From the NCBI GenBank assembly GCA_002284615.2, contig MU070137.1:101909-118640 (forward strand): DNA of 16,732 nt, read 5' to 3'. Positions within the stretch are counted from its first letter, which is position 1. Every line of letters begins with the position of its first letter. Below the pieces are notes generated by a model, which saw only the letters and a program-made list of their open reading frames with translations, had not been told where the DNA came from and did not search any database. Source of the DNA: Dunaliella salina. Its lineage: Eukaryota > Chlorophyta > Chlorophyceae > Chlamydomonadales > Dunaliellaceae. Both the position numbers and the translations under genes were made by a program. Shown here one piece after another: positions 7,490 to 15,639 of the stretch.

Positions 7490-8300
7490 GCATATTCAAA
7501 AATAGGAAAAAAGAAGGTTCAAAATTTGACCTTTTTGACACCTCTTAGGCATATGCGCAAGATTTTCTCGAAGGGAAATGGCTGAAATCCTGTATATCGC
7601 CAACCACTGGGTCTTTCACTCCATTTTTTTGCAATGTTATTCTTAAATTACAAGGACTCCAAATCACCAAAAATCACCCAATTTGGTGTTGTGGGTGATC
7701 TGGGATGGAGATTTGGCAGTAAAAACTAGGGTTCACGCCGCAGCTGATTAGGCTCGCGTCCTGTGACTGGATAGCAATATACTCTAGTGCTAGAGAAAGA
7801 GGAATGCCAAGTTTCAGTCTACCCAGGCACGGGACACCTACGCAAGGAGCATCCAAAAAACACCTGATTTCAAGCCTCAGCTGACCCCCTCTGGCAATTT
7901 TCAGTACTTAGGCAGAGCTGGACAACTCTCCCCCAAAAGGAGGTTTTACCGAATGCTCCCAGCATAGGTGGGCCCCAACCTGGGACACCTCAGCTTGCAA
8001 AACGTAGCTGTCTAGAGTTAAACTGTCCTAGATTGGGCCCATATGCCCAATCAGCCACGGCATGAACCCTAGTTTTCCCCGCTCAATTTTAATTTCTGAC
8101 CACCCACTTGACCAAAGTTGTTAGTTTTAGTGATTTTTAATCTTTGTACCAAAATAATATCATTGCCCAAAAATGGGGTAAAAAGACCCAGTGGTTGGTG
8201 AGTTATAAATTTTCAGCCGTTTCCCTTCGAAAATTGCAGGACAAGGGGAGCCAAAAACTCCTTCCTTTCTATATTTAAGTACTCAACATGTTACCATAAC
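7490..8300. mobile_element. Foldback element with ~300-bp inverted arms
   Basis: 7569-7866 is the imperfect reverse complement of 7941-8229. Anchors pair with nearly constant coordinate sums: CGAAGGG 7569 with CCCTTCG 8229, AAAACTAGGGTTCA 7722 with TGAACCCTAGTTTT 8076 (both sum 15798), and GGAGCAT 7846 with ATGCTCC 7959 (sum 15805). Similarity continues more weakly outward to about 7495 and 8285, with a ~74-nt spacer at the centre. It carries no coding sequence. It sits exactly at the 5' break of LINE A. It could be a foldback or MITE-type DNA element, or a source of long double-stranded RNA. A possible 6-bp duplication (CAACAT at 7481 and 8284) may be chance. Confidence 0.82.
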
Positions 8301-8474
8301 ATATGCATGTTACAAATATAAGATTTTGGGAGTGAAAAAGGGTGGTCCTAGGGTGGACCTGCGGGCCAGTTTGGGGTGATCTGAGGCCAGGAAAATGATC
8401 TGGGGTCCTCCAATTTTCATGACTTTCAGGTGAACATGATATTTTATAGAATAATGATAGTTGGCATGGCTATT
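8300..8474 (-). repeat. Inverted repeat X, right copy
   Basis: This is the reverse-complement partner of 4826-4995. The inner end abuts the foldback element and the outer end lies about 60 bp from the 3' end of LINE copy B. X faces opposite ways relative to the 3' ends of LINEs A and B, so it is not part of the LINE tail. Confidence 0.8.
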
Positions 8475-8665
8475 TGAGGAAAAAACGGGAAATATCATGC
8501 CCAGTGATATGGGGGAGTTGTCCCCCTCTGGTACTTGGAGTCCTGAAAGAAAGGAAAAACTACTTAGGCAGAGAAACTCTCCCTACATCAATTAAGGAAA
8601 AGGAGACACATTGGCCCAAAAAGAGCCGTGTCCCCCCTCCACCACAAGGCATGGAAAAGAGAAAA

Positions 8666-8911
8666 CTAACGTGGATCTGGAGGGTTACTAGAAGCACCTG
8701 GCTCTAGAACCTGGCTGTGAGAAGTATTCTTGTTTTCAATAGCACGGGGTGTGGAGATTAGTTTATGGGCATATTGAACAGAATGGGTATGAAGTTGTTG
8801 AGCAAGCTTCATGGCACGCTGGTGATCCAATCCTAGTTGTTTGAATTGCTTCAGGGTGTGCTCAGTATAAATAGTCCCACCAATACCCAGGAAGATAGGG
8901 TGGATCGTCAC
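8666..8911 (-). pseudogene. C-terminal domain of LINE B
   Basis: The stretch reads TIHPIFLGIGGTIYTEHTL, FKQLGLDHQRAMKLAQQLH and SVQYAHKLIS, and ends GASSNPPDPR-stop. It is about 80% like copy C by eye and shares GG(T/A)I(Y/C) and the SNPPDP end with copy A. This conserved ~80-residue module closes the element's protein. I do not know a named domain for it. Confidence 0.8.
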
Positions 8912-8967
8912 AGCTTTAGCGCCAATAAGTCTACAAAGTCTGCATGCTGCTGGTTTGCCGTGCTCAA

Positions 8968-9402
8968 TTAATGCTCTGGCCTAGTGTCTTCACAGTACTT
9001 GATTTCTATCAGGCGCACATAGCATTTGTTTGCATATAGTTCATGGGGTTGCCTCAAGTAACTAGTTCTGGTGGTCCGCCGTGTGGAGCTGCGCAAAGCG
9101 TGATGTGAATGGGTAGGAGAAATATTGTTAGAAGGAGGTTTGGCATTGTAAGGGGTGATCAAAATAACATATGGTCGACTGGAGTCGTGTCTTTTCCTCT
9201 CTTGAAGGTTACTAGGGAAGAAGTACGTAGGCAAAGTGCTGTTCGTGGCATGTGTAGGGAGTTGGAGGTTGTGCAAGTTAAATCGCTCCCCTATTTTTTC
9301 TAGACCAGGCCTGCTCCCACAGGGTCTGTATAGACCAGGCCTGCTCCCACAGGGCTTTCGCTGAAAGCTTTTGTTATCATTCTGCCGGGAATGTTTTGGC
9401 AT
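8968..9402 (-). pseudogene. Endonuclease region of LINE B with PD lost
   Basis: The frame contains SRPYVILITPYNAKPP and later LIEIKYCEDTRPE, matching CPDALFVRP and HELKLCPDTNP of copy A. The catalytic Asp of the PD pair is Tyr here, a one-base change from GAT to TAT. Upstream, PCGSRPGL is repeated in frame because of a 30-bp tandem duplication. The frame ends after RPEH, and the sequence resumes in another frame as STANQQHADFVDLL. Confidence 0.72.
9301..9354. repeat. 30-bp tandem duplication inside LINE B
   Basis: TAGACCAGGCCTGCTCCCAC begins at 9301 and again at 9331 and continues AGGG in both, a perfect 30-bp period over 24 bp. The duplication keeps the minus-strand frame and produces a repeated decapeptide. 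Confidence 0.9.
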
Positions 9403-9654
9403 TCATTGCTGGAGATGTTGGAGACGAAATGGTTCTGGCAGCCGAGAGCATATGGAGTGCGCTGTCCAATTGATAAACAGCCTGGGAGTGGGCAAGATGG
9501 ATCAATTGACCTTAAAACGGACTGCATGTCTTTGATTATAGAGGGTGCCTATGCGATACTGTAAGATGGAGCACTTCATGGATGTGGATATATTTGACAC
9601 ATTCCTGAAAGCATTGCTAATCTAAGAACTTCAAAAAAAGAACATAGTTGCAAA

Positions 9655-9725
9655 AGAGATCAAGTGAAAAGACCCAGTGAATGGTGAGATACAGTATTTA
9701 AGCCATTTCCAGGAGGCTTCAGAAA
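9655..9725 (-). repeat. Fragment of the foldback element
   Basis: AGTGAAAAGACCCAGTG, TGGTGAGATACAG and AGCCATTTCC match, in order, the outer part of the foldback arm at 7575-7640 (reverse strand) and at 8190-8225. It lies directly upstream of the 5' break of LINE B, mirroring the position of the full foldback next to LINE A, but in the opposite orientation relative to the LINE. Confidence 0.65.
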
Positions 9726-10212
9726 GCATAACTTTTGAAAGTCAAGTTCCAGCCTCTTAAGCCTCTTTTGCAGACTTCCAAGCATACTCAGATCCCTAGC
9801 TCAAGGATTGTTGAATCCCACCTTCTTGGTGCAAAGTTGTTCAAAGGGGTAGGGTCTTTTTGCATGGTTTGGATTTCATGCTATGCTCGCAAGGGTGTGG
9901 GCAGCAGAGGGTGTGCAGCAAACCAAACCCAAATTCCTGGATATTGGCAATGTAGCATTGCATAATTAAATTGGAAGGGAGATCGGTGGTCTTACAAGCC
10001 AGTTAAGGGTGCCAAGGGTGGGTGTGCACGAGCGACCGCTGTTCAGTTTTTGCCCCATCACTCTGCCACAACTCAAGTTTCCATTGCGCTGAGAATGAAG
10101 ATGCATGCAGCAGTGCAAGATAAAGTGATTAATGCCCTTTTTGTCTGGAAAGGGGTTTTGGAAAGGGGTTTCTGGGGCTGGTTATTGTCAGGTGTAAGAA
10201 GATTGTGCTGTC
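9726..10212. other. No gene recognised
   Basis: Frames at 9735-9965 and 10050-10292 are open but show no recognisable domain. The second overlaps duplicated module a in a different frame from the one conserved between copies, which argues against it being real. Confidence 0.4.
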
Positions 10213-10580
10213 ACGTCATATTATTGTTCTTGCTAGATTGCTGCAGTATTTTGGATCGGGTGTTTGGTCAGTTGGAATGGATGTTTATCTAGCTATGGAG
10301 GAACTGGCGGAGCCAGTTATTGAGAAGGTTCGCTTATCCCTGATTGATATTGGACGTACTCATGTAAAGTGCGATTGATGGCTGAGTAGAGCTGTCAGGG
10401 CTCTGGGGAGAGCGGGGGCAGGAAACCATACAACCACAGGAAGTATGATTTAGGTGTAAGGAATCCTCTGTGTGCTGCTTCTAATGGGGAGAGCAGCACA
10501 GAATCACTTCCCCTGGGGCTTGCTGGAGACAGCGGTCCCATCCTTTGCGCCAGAGTAACCTAGCCCCTGGACCTCAAACC
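10213..10580. repeat. Duplicated segment, right copy (modules a and b)
   Basis: Module a (10213-10327) is direct and module b (10333-10580) inverted relative to 3405-3799. In this copy a plus-strand frame runs across the a/b junction: LARLLQYFGSGVWSVGMDVY, EELAEPVIEK, then SLIDIGRTHVKCD-TGA at about 10377. That suggests this is the original order. The protein is not recognised. Module c follows at 11496, separated by LINE copy C. Confidence 0.7.
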
Positions 10581-10734
10581 ATCTATTCGTCAATAACAAA
10601 CTTATTTTGAAGGCGCACCTCTGGACGGATTTGTGGCTTCGAGATTCTGGAGCCAGCTGAGATGTAGTATGAGAAGTCAGCAGCAAGCAGGCACGAGGGA
10701 GATGGATAGTGTTTTCTAAAATTGGCATCCGGAA

Positions 10735-11180
10735 ATGTGTAAAATTCACCCTATTCTCCTGGGTGTTGGTGGAACTGTTTACACTGAGCATACCCTGAAG
10801 CAATTCAAACAACTAGGACTGGACCACCAACGTGCCACTAAGCTTGCTCAACAACTTCATGCACATCCTGTCCAATATGCCCACAATTTTGTTTCCACAC
10901 GTTGCAGTATCAAATTAAGAGCACTTCCCACAGCCAAGTCCTAGAGCCAGGTGCTTCTAGTAACCCTACAGATCCCCATTAGCATGTCTTGTTTCTTTTC
11001 TTGTGGCGGAGGGGTCTCACGGCTCTTGAAAGAAACCGTTCTTTAAAGAGCCGTGAGCCCCCTCCGCCACAAGAAAAGAGAGAAGACGTGCTAATGGGGA
11101 TCATAAATTTATGAGCCAACGTGTCTACTCTTCCTTAATTGATGTAAAGAGAGTTTCTCTGCCTACGTAGCTTTTTTTTC
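10735..11180 (+). mobile_element. LINE copy C: C-terminal domain and 3' untranslated region
   Basis: The copy starts abruptly at KIHPILLGVGGTVYTEHTL, followed by FKQLGLDHQRATKLAQQLH and VQYAHNFVST, so it is 5'-truncated inside the C-terminal domain. The frame ends at TAG 10942-10944, but a shift restores PGASSNPTDPH-TAG, ending at 10982. The 3' untranslated region contains a large hairpin (10971-11102). It then has GAGCCAACGTGTCTACTC, TTCCTTAATTGATGTA and GAGAGTTTCTCTGCCTACGT, the same tail as copy B. Orientation is opposite to A and B. It interrupts the right-hand duplicated segment. Confidence 0.88.
10971..11102 (+). repeat. Near-perfect hairpin, 62-bp arms, 8-nt loop
   Basis: 10971-11032 pairs with 11041-11102 without gaps and with 5 mismatches in 62 positions. 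The loop is AAACCGTT (11033-11040). The left arm begins inside the last codons of the LINE protein (GATCCCCATTAG includes the stop) and covers the first part of the 3' untranslated region. Copy B has only the left-arm equivalent, so the right arm is an inverted duplication unique to copy C. As RNA it would form a long, almost perfect stem. Confidence 0.95.
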
Positions 11181-12824
11181 GTGAAATGTGCTCCATGCTG
11201 GGAGGTCGTCTTGATATGTACTGTGCTTGAGAACTTCTGGCTGAGAATTATTGAAGACTTCTCGGCCAGCAGGCAATTGAAGCTTATTGAGGAGTGGTAA
11301 CTTTTTGAGCATATTCACTGTCTTTGCAAGGCAATCTGAGTCTGGTCATCACCAAACGAGTTTATAGATTGGATTCATGCTGGCCTGCTTGCTCACTGAC
11401 CTGTCAGCCATTTCATCCTTGGCACTCAATATTTACTTGAAATATTCTTAGCATCTGTGCTTCATCTTGTTTGCTGCCCATCTGCTAAGAATTATGGGGG
11501 TAGTGCTGTGTGCTGTCAGGTCAGTGAAATGTACGAGACAGTGACCTCGCATGACAGTGCGCGGTGCTGCTTGGCTGTTGGGAACCTTCCGCATGCAGCA
11601 GCAGGCAGCAGGTGCGCCTGCACTTGGTGGATCAGAAGGGTCCCGCCAAAAAAATTGACATGATGCCCATCACTTTTTTTTGACAGGCCTGAGTTGGGAA
11701 AGGATATGTCTATCAGGGTCTTAAATTTCCCTGTTTTTGTTTGGATTGTCTTCTTTTGCTGGATGGTTCATAAGCAGACTTGGAGAAGTTTGGGGCATGG
11801 AAGTAACCATAATGGTTTGTTTAGGTTGCATTTCCTGTATGGTTGCAAGCAGGAGGAGCACCTTGTTGTCTTCATGAGGATTGCTCTGAATTCTTCAGGA
11901 GGATTGCTCTGAGTTGTGATACATTGATTTGTGCTTCCAGAAATTTTTGTAGCCGCCTCTCTGGGTGCCAAGAAGATTCCTTGTGTGTTTAGGGAAGTGT
12001 TGGACGGGGTCTGGTGCTTTGTACTCAACTCGCTCAACCTTATGTTTCAATAAAAAAGTTAAAAACCTACGCCACAGTATTAAACAGAATTAAAACGTCT
12101 TGGGTGTTCACGTTGGATAGAGGGACATTGTCTGGTTGTGGTGGGCTAGAGATGCATTGTTGTGCTTGCACTAAGCTGAACTTGGCAGTTAACCGGGAAT
12201 GCGTGTTAACCCTATAGGGCTAGGTAACGCCATTGCAGCATTCTTACTAAGGCAGTACCTTAGAGAATGATTGGAGCAAGCTCCGAAGGAGGTGTGAGGC
12301 TGCTAGTCTGCTTACAGTGGGTTTCTGTTTCATAGAAGTGTTCATTCTGTACATACAACCATGTACATACAACCATGTATGCTTACAAACTTGCTAGCAC
12401 CAGGAGAGCTCTCAGGAAAACTTCTTTCAACACTCATCAGCAAGATCAGGCACAGGCTACTGCAAGTAACCCTCCTGATCCTCACTGACTCACTTTTGTT
12501 TTTTTTGGTGAAGGGCATGCAAGGGGCCATGGCCCTAGGACAGGTATCCTCTTCTCATTGAATGGATGAATGTGGGGGTGTTTCCACTGCATGCGTAGTT
12601 TCAGAGGGATGAAACATTCTTCTTTCTTTCTTCGCCTCTGAGTGTAAAAGCAGGGGAACTGGCTCGCGATCGCACACCTCCTAACTTTGAGGACCTTGTC
12701 TTAATCAGCGAAGAATACAGAATCAAAAACAAATCATATGAAATGTGGGGTGCAGTATCCAAGAAGGGAACTTTGGGGTGACATCCCTAAATGGTGTGAA
12801 CGATATATATCATCATCGCGGTGA
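11181..12824. other. No gene recognised; scattered small repeats
   Basis: The interval contains an 11-bp hairpin (11237-11247 with 11259-11269, one mismatch), duplicated module c at 11496-11556, and two tandem copies of TGTACATACAACCA at 12348-12375. Open frames at 11694-11912, 12014-12217 and 12361-12561 have no recognisable domains or shared splice signals. Confidence 0.45.
11496..11556. repeat. Duplicated segment, module c, right copy
   Basis: TAGTGCTGTGTGCTGTCAGG and CAGTGAAATGTAC, followed by CGCATGACA, match 3807-3866 directly. In both copies one minus-strand frame reads VMR(D/G)HC.VHFTDL.AH.T.P. That could mean the block was once coding, but the segment is short. Confidence 0.65.
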
Positions 12825-12857
12825 CCCTAACCCAACCCTAACCTAACTTAACCTAAA
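12825..12857. repeat. Short telomere-like tract
   Basis: This is a run of degenerate units: CCCTAA, CCCAA, CCCTAA, CCTAA, CTTAA, CCTAAA. It resembles the C-strand of plant and green-algal telomeres (TTTAGGG family). It is internal and only about 33 bp long. Confidence 0.6.
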
Positions 12858-13286
12858 AGGGGCACATCTTAAAGGGGGAGAACTCACCCCTAAACTGAGG
12901 GGGTCACGTGGTTAAACTCCCCGCAATTTAAGATTTTGCCCAGAGGATGCAGGCCACGTCGGAGCGCTCCCCTGAATTCAGAAGAGGAATCGCGATCAGT
13001 AGAATTTTTAAAGTTGAATATATTTTTTTGAGCTGACGTGCAGTGTGCGAAATTGGGGGTAGGTGTTGATATCGGGATGACCGCCCTTTGAGGAATTGCA
13101 ATCCGCCCTTTGAGAAATTTCAATAGAAAAATCGCTGAAGTGGTATTCTCGTGGCAGGAAAATTTTTGATTTGCTACGATGTCATTGAGCCTCCTGCACA
13201 TTTGTTTTGGCAAAGTCTTAGTATATTGAAATGCAGAGAGGTAGAAAAATTGGGTTTATCTTGCATGAAACTATCTAAGAGCTTCC
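12858..13286 (+). promoter_or_regulatory. Region upstream of IFT56
   Basis: This stretch should contain the IFT56 promoter and 5' leader. Visible features are an AT-rich TATA-like GAATATATTTTTTT at about 13017, a 22-bp tandem pair beginning CCGCCCTTTGAG (13081-13102 and 13103-13124), and a second TATA-like AGTATATTGA at about 13220. Two short upstream reading frames lie before the main start: 13231-13278 (16 codons) and 13265-13300 (12 codons). The second overlaps the IFT56 ATG in another frame. Whether they are transcribed depends on a start site I cannot determine. Confidence 0.35.
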
Positions 13287-13511
13287 ATGATACCCTCTAA
13301 GAGCCGCGTGAAGCCAGAGCGTTCAGGTGGCACCCCACAAGATGGTAAACGCAAAGAATCACACATACCTGATCTAGAGACGTTTTTACAGAGAAGGGAC
13401 TATGCTGGAGCCTGTGCACTTCTGCAATTCAAGCGCCATGCAAACCGCAATGATACCAAAACCATGGAGTGGCTGGCCTATTGCCATTTCCACTATGGGG
13501 AGCATGACAAG
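13287..13511 (+). CDS. IFT56: IFT56/TTC26 (DYF13), exon 1
   Basis: IFT56 is a TPR protein of the intraflagellar transport B complex. It acts in the basal body and flagellum to load a subset of motility-related cargo. Exon 1 encodes 75 residues starting MIPSKSRVKP, which parallels the MxLSRxKP start of animal TTC26. A basic stretch follows (GKRKESHIPDLE), then the first helix-turn-helix unit: LETFLQRRDYAGACALLQFK and RHANRND, then MEWLAYCHFHYGEHDK. LLxFKRH and the GYCxFHxG-like block are family hallmarks. The ATG at 13287 gives the expected N-terminus. The frame ends in phase 0 at AAG/GTCCGC (13511/13512), a weak donor. It was chosen because exon 2 then joins as HDK-ALNLYKDL with no residue lost. 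Two out-of-frame upstream ATGs precede it. Confidence 0.93.
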
Positions 13512-13858
<347 letters not shown>

Positions 13859-13981
13859 GCGCTCAACCTCTACAAAGACCTGATGCAGTTTCAGGACTAT
13901 GACCCAATGGTGCACATCTATGCTGCTGCCTGCTACTTCTACATGGGGCTGTACAAGGAGGCAGAGGAAGCGGCAGAGCAG
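13859..13981 (+). CDS. IFT56: IFT56/TTC26 (DYF13), exon 2
   Basis: Exon 2 encodes 41 residues: ALNLYKDLMQFQDYDPMVHI, then YAAACYFYMGLYKEAEEAAEQ. It continues the TPR array of exon 1. The ALxxYxxL and ACxYFxLGxYKxAE pattern matches TTC26, where the human equivalent is an ACTYFFLGMYKQAE-type segment. The acceptor is ATGCAG/GCG at 13858/13859. The donor is GAGCAG/GTGCAG at 13981/13982, phase 0 at both ends. The next conserved block of the family was not found in the remaining 2.7 kb. The rest of the ~550-residue protein therefore lies beyond the window, and only about a fifth of it is present here. Confidence 0.92.
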
Positions 13982-14375
13982 GTGCAGCCTTTTTGGTTTT
14001 GATGAGTTGTATATCATGCTTAGAGTTACCTGTTACATGTTGGAAATATGCATGCAGAAGGAGGCAGAGGAAGGCGGCAGAGCAGGTGCAGCCTTTTTGG
14101 TCCTTGAGAGCAGGAAGCTGTACTTGGTTCTAAGAGCTGTCACATGCTAGGAGGATGTGCGCATGCTGAGCTAGGGGAAGCGGAAGAGCAGGTTCAGCAC
14201 TTTTTGCTTCTTAGCAGCACAAAGCTGTGCTTCATGCTCAGAGCTGTCACAAGCTAGGGAGATGCATGCACATGGAGGCAGAGGTGGCAGCAGAGCATGT
14301 GCGGCCTTTTTGGTTGTCAGGAGCAGGAAGTTGAGCTCTGTGCTCAGAGCTGTCACATACTAGGAAGATGCAAGC
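13955..14375 (+). repeat. Four ~104-bp tandem copies of the exon 2 end plus donor
   Basis: The unit starts within exon 2 (AAGGAGGCAGAGGAAG), includes the donor region (GCAGAGCAGGTGCAG), and runs on through CCTTTTTGGTT and AGAGCTGTCACA-like sequence. Copies begin at about 13955, 14058, 14165 and 14269, with spacings near 103-107 bp. Copy 2 keeps GAGCAGGTGCAG but has an extra G upstream. Copy 3 has GAGCAGGTTCAG. Copy 4 reads GAGCATGTGCGG. All but the first lie in intron 2, where they present decoy exon ends and donors. Confidence 0.88.
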
Positions 14376-15239
14376 AATGGCGCCTATGATGGTGACCATC
14401 TTCCTCCTGGACCTGGATGAGCATGCATATGCGTGGTACTGTCATACCACAGAACAGACCGCCTCTCATCATAATTGCACGGTCAATCTCTTTGGTTAAT
14501 CAGCACTGGGCCAAATTGGGCATGCATACAACTGTCTCCATCAGGCACGTTGGTTGCCGTTTGATGAACACACAGGTGCCAAGCTTGTGGAAGAGCAGAA
14601 TGCTGAAGGCTTGCTCTGTGGAGCAGTGGAATGTAACGTATAGGGTTGGCCAATCCGTACATGAAATTTTCAAGTAGGACACAAACAGATGTGTACATGC
14701 GCATGCACGCACATATTTTGGCACGTGTACATTGAAATTTTACATTTTCACTGCTAAATTTGGGCTGGGGTGTGGCCGTGTATATACCAAATGTGTTACA
14801 TATGTATGCCGTACAAATATTTACATGGAATTGGCCAAGTTCTGTCTTGTCTGAGGGCTTGCAGAAAGTCTGTACCAGCAATCGCCGCAGCCCACTCTGA
14901 GGTCCATTAGAGGTATTAATATGCACCTGAGCATGCTGCAGGCGCTGCATGGGTCAGCTTCTGCTTCTTCTGTTTAAAACAAGTTTTTGCTCGCGCCAGG
15001 GGCTCCAAGCAGCTCCATGATCCGAGCCTCTCCCTATGGAGCCCCGCAGCAATTGGGTCTGAGGCTTCCAATGTGTTCCATGGCTCCTGATGAATATGAA
15101 GCGGCGCTAGCTTCTGCTCGCCCTAATTTCCTCCTTGTCACAGGCAGCACTGCAAAAAAGCACTGCAAAAAAGCGTTCCTCGGGAGTGCTTTGCTATGTT
15201 CCATTCCAGAATACAAAGCTGCTGCAACCCCCGCTCTTG
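14376..15239 (+). other. Presumed IFT56 intron 2; no exon recognised
   Basis: I found no segment matching the next conserved IFT56 block. An acceptor-like GCTCGCGCCAG at about 14998 is followed by a proline/alanine-rich open stretch to 15247, but its phase does not continue exon 2 and no IFT56 similarity is seen. A CACTGCAAAAAAG duplication lies at about 15148-15173. Confidence 0.45.
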
Positions 15240-15425
15240 CGCCATAGGGCCCAGTGCCTGCAGCATGTGTACAGGGTAGGGCATGTACATGGCAGCATGT
15301 GTACAGGGTACGTGCAGGCCAGGGTGTGTTCCGGGCAGCGCATGCACAGGGCAGCACGTGTACAGGGCAGTGCGTAAACAGGGCAGGGTGTGTAGAAGGG
15401 TGTTTAGAGGGCAGCACATATGTGA
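15240..15425. repeat. Degenerate minisatellite based on GTGTACAGGGCAG
   Basis: Irregular units of about 15-30 bp built on GTGTACAGGGCAGCATGTA repeat across this stretch. The same core reappears inside the 103-bp units and throughout 16150-16732, so the whole field probably has one origin. Confidence 0.85.
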
Positions 15426-15441
15426 GAGAGGGCGTGCACAC

Positions 15442-15554
15442 GTGTAGCAGCAGGGAGTGGCGTAAAGCCTACCTTGATGCACTGTGTGACGTTGCAATTT
15501 ACACCTTCAGAAAATATATGGAGAACGGCTTTACACCACTCCCTGCTGCTACAC
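15442..15554. repeat. 28-bp inverted repeat
   Basis: 15442-15469 (GTGTAGCAGCAGGGAGTGG...) and 15527-15554 are reverse complements at 27 of 28 positions, separated by 57 bp. A plus-strand frame is open across the whole unit (AYLDALCDVAIYTFRKYMEN between the arms), but no family is recognised. Confidence 0.9.
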
Positions 15555-15639
15555 TGTTAACAAAGCACCTGGGAGCACAAGTGTGCAGGAGGGGAGGCTC
15601 CACAGGCGCCCCCCGACCGGGACGTTGCCGAGAGATATG

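Larger units (their letters stand above)
8538..9625 (-). mobile_element. LINE copy B: 5'-truncated, frameshifted
   Basis: Reading the minus strand from about 9625 gives the linker block (ISNAF..., ILQYRIGTLYNQRHAVRFK), a degraded zinc finger (CPLPGC...LGCQN, near 9490-9430), the endonuclease region (9171 to about 9000), the C-terminal domain (8911-8666), and a 3' untranslated region ending GTAGTTTTTC then CTTTCTTTCAGG. Several frameshifts separate the parts. The endonuclease PD has become PY (Tyr at 9171-9169) while EIKYC survives (Glu at 9006-9004). The copy is clearly dead. It has the same orientation as copy A and is of the same family, but diverged from it. Confidence 0.85.

Noticed and set aside
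3405..10580. Modules a/b as terminal repeats of one 7-kb transposon
   Set aside because: Module a is direct while b is inverted, which does not fit either LTRs or terminal inverted repeats.
14440..14490. IPQNRPPLIII as the next IFT56 exon (family has LQNRLLFH)
   Set aside because: Only QNR matches. There is no good acceptor in phase, and the following residues do not fit.
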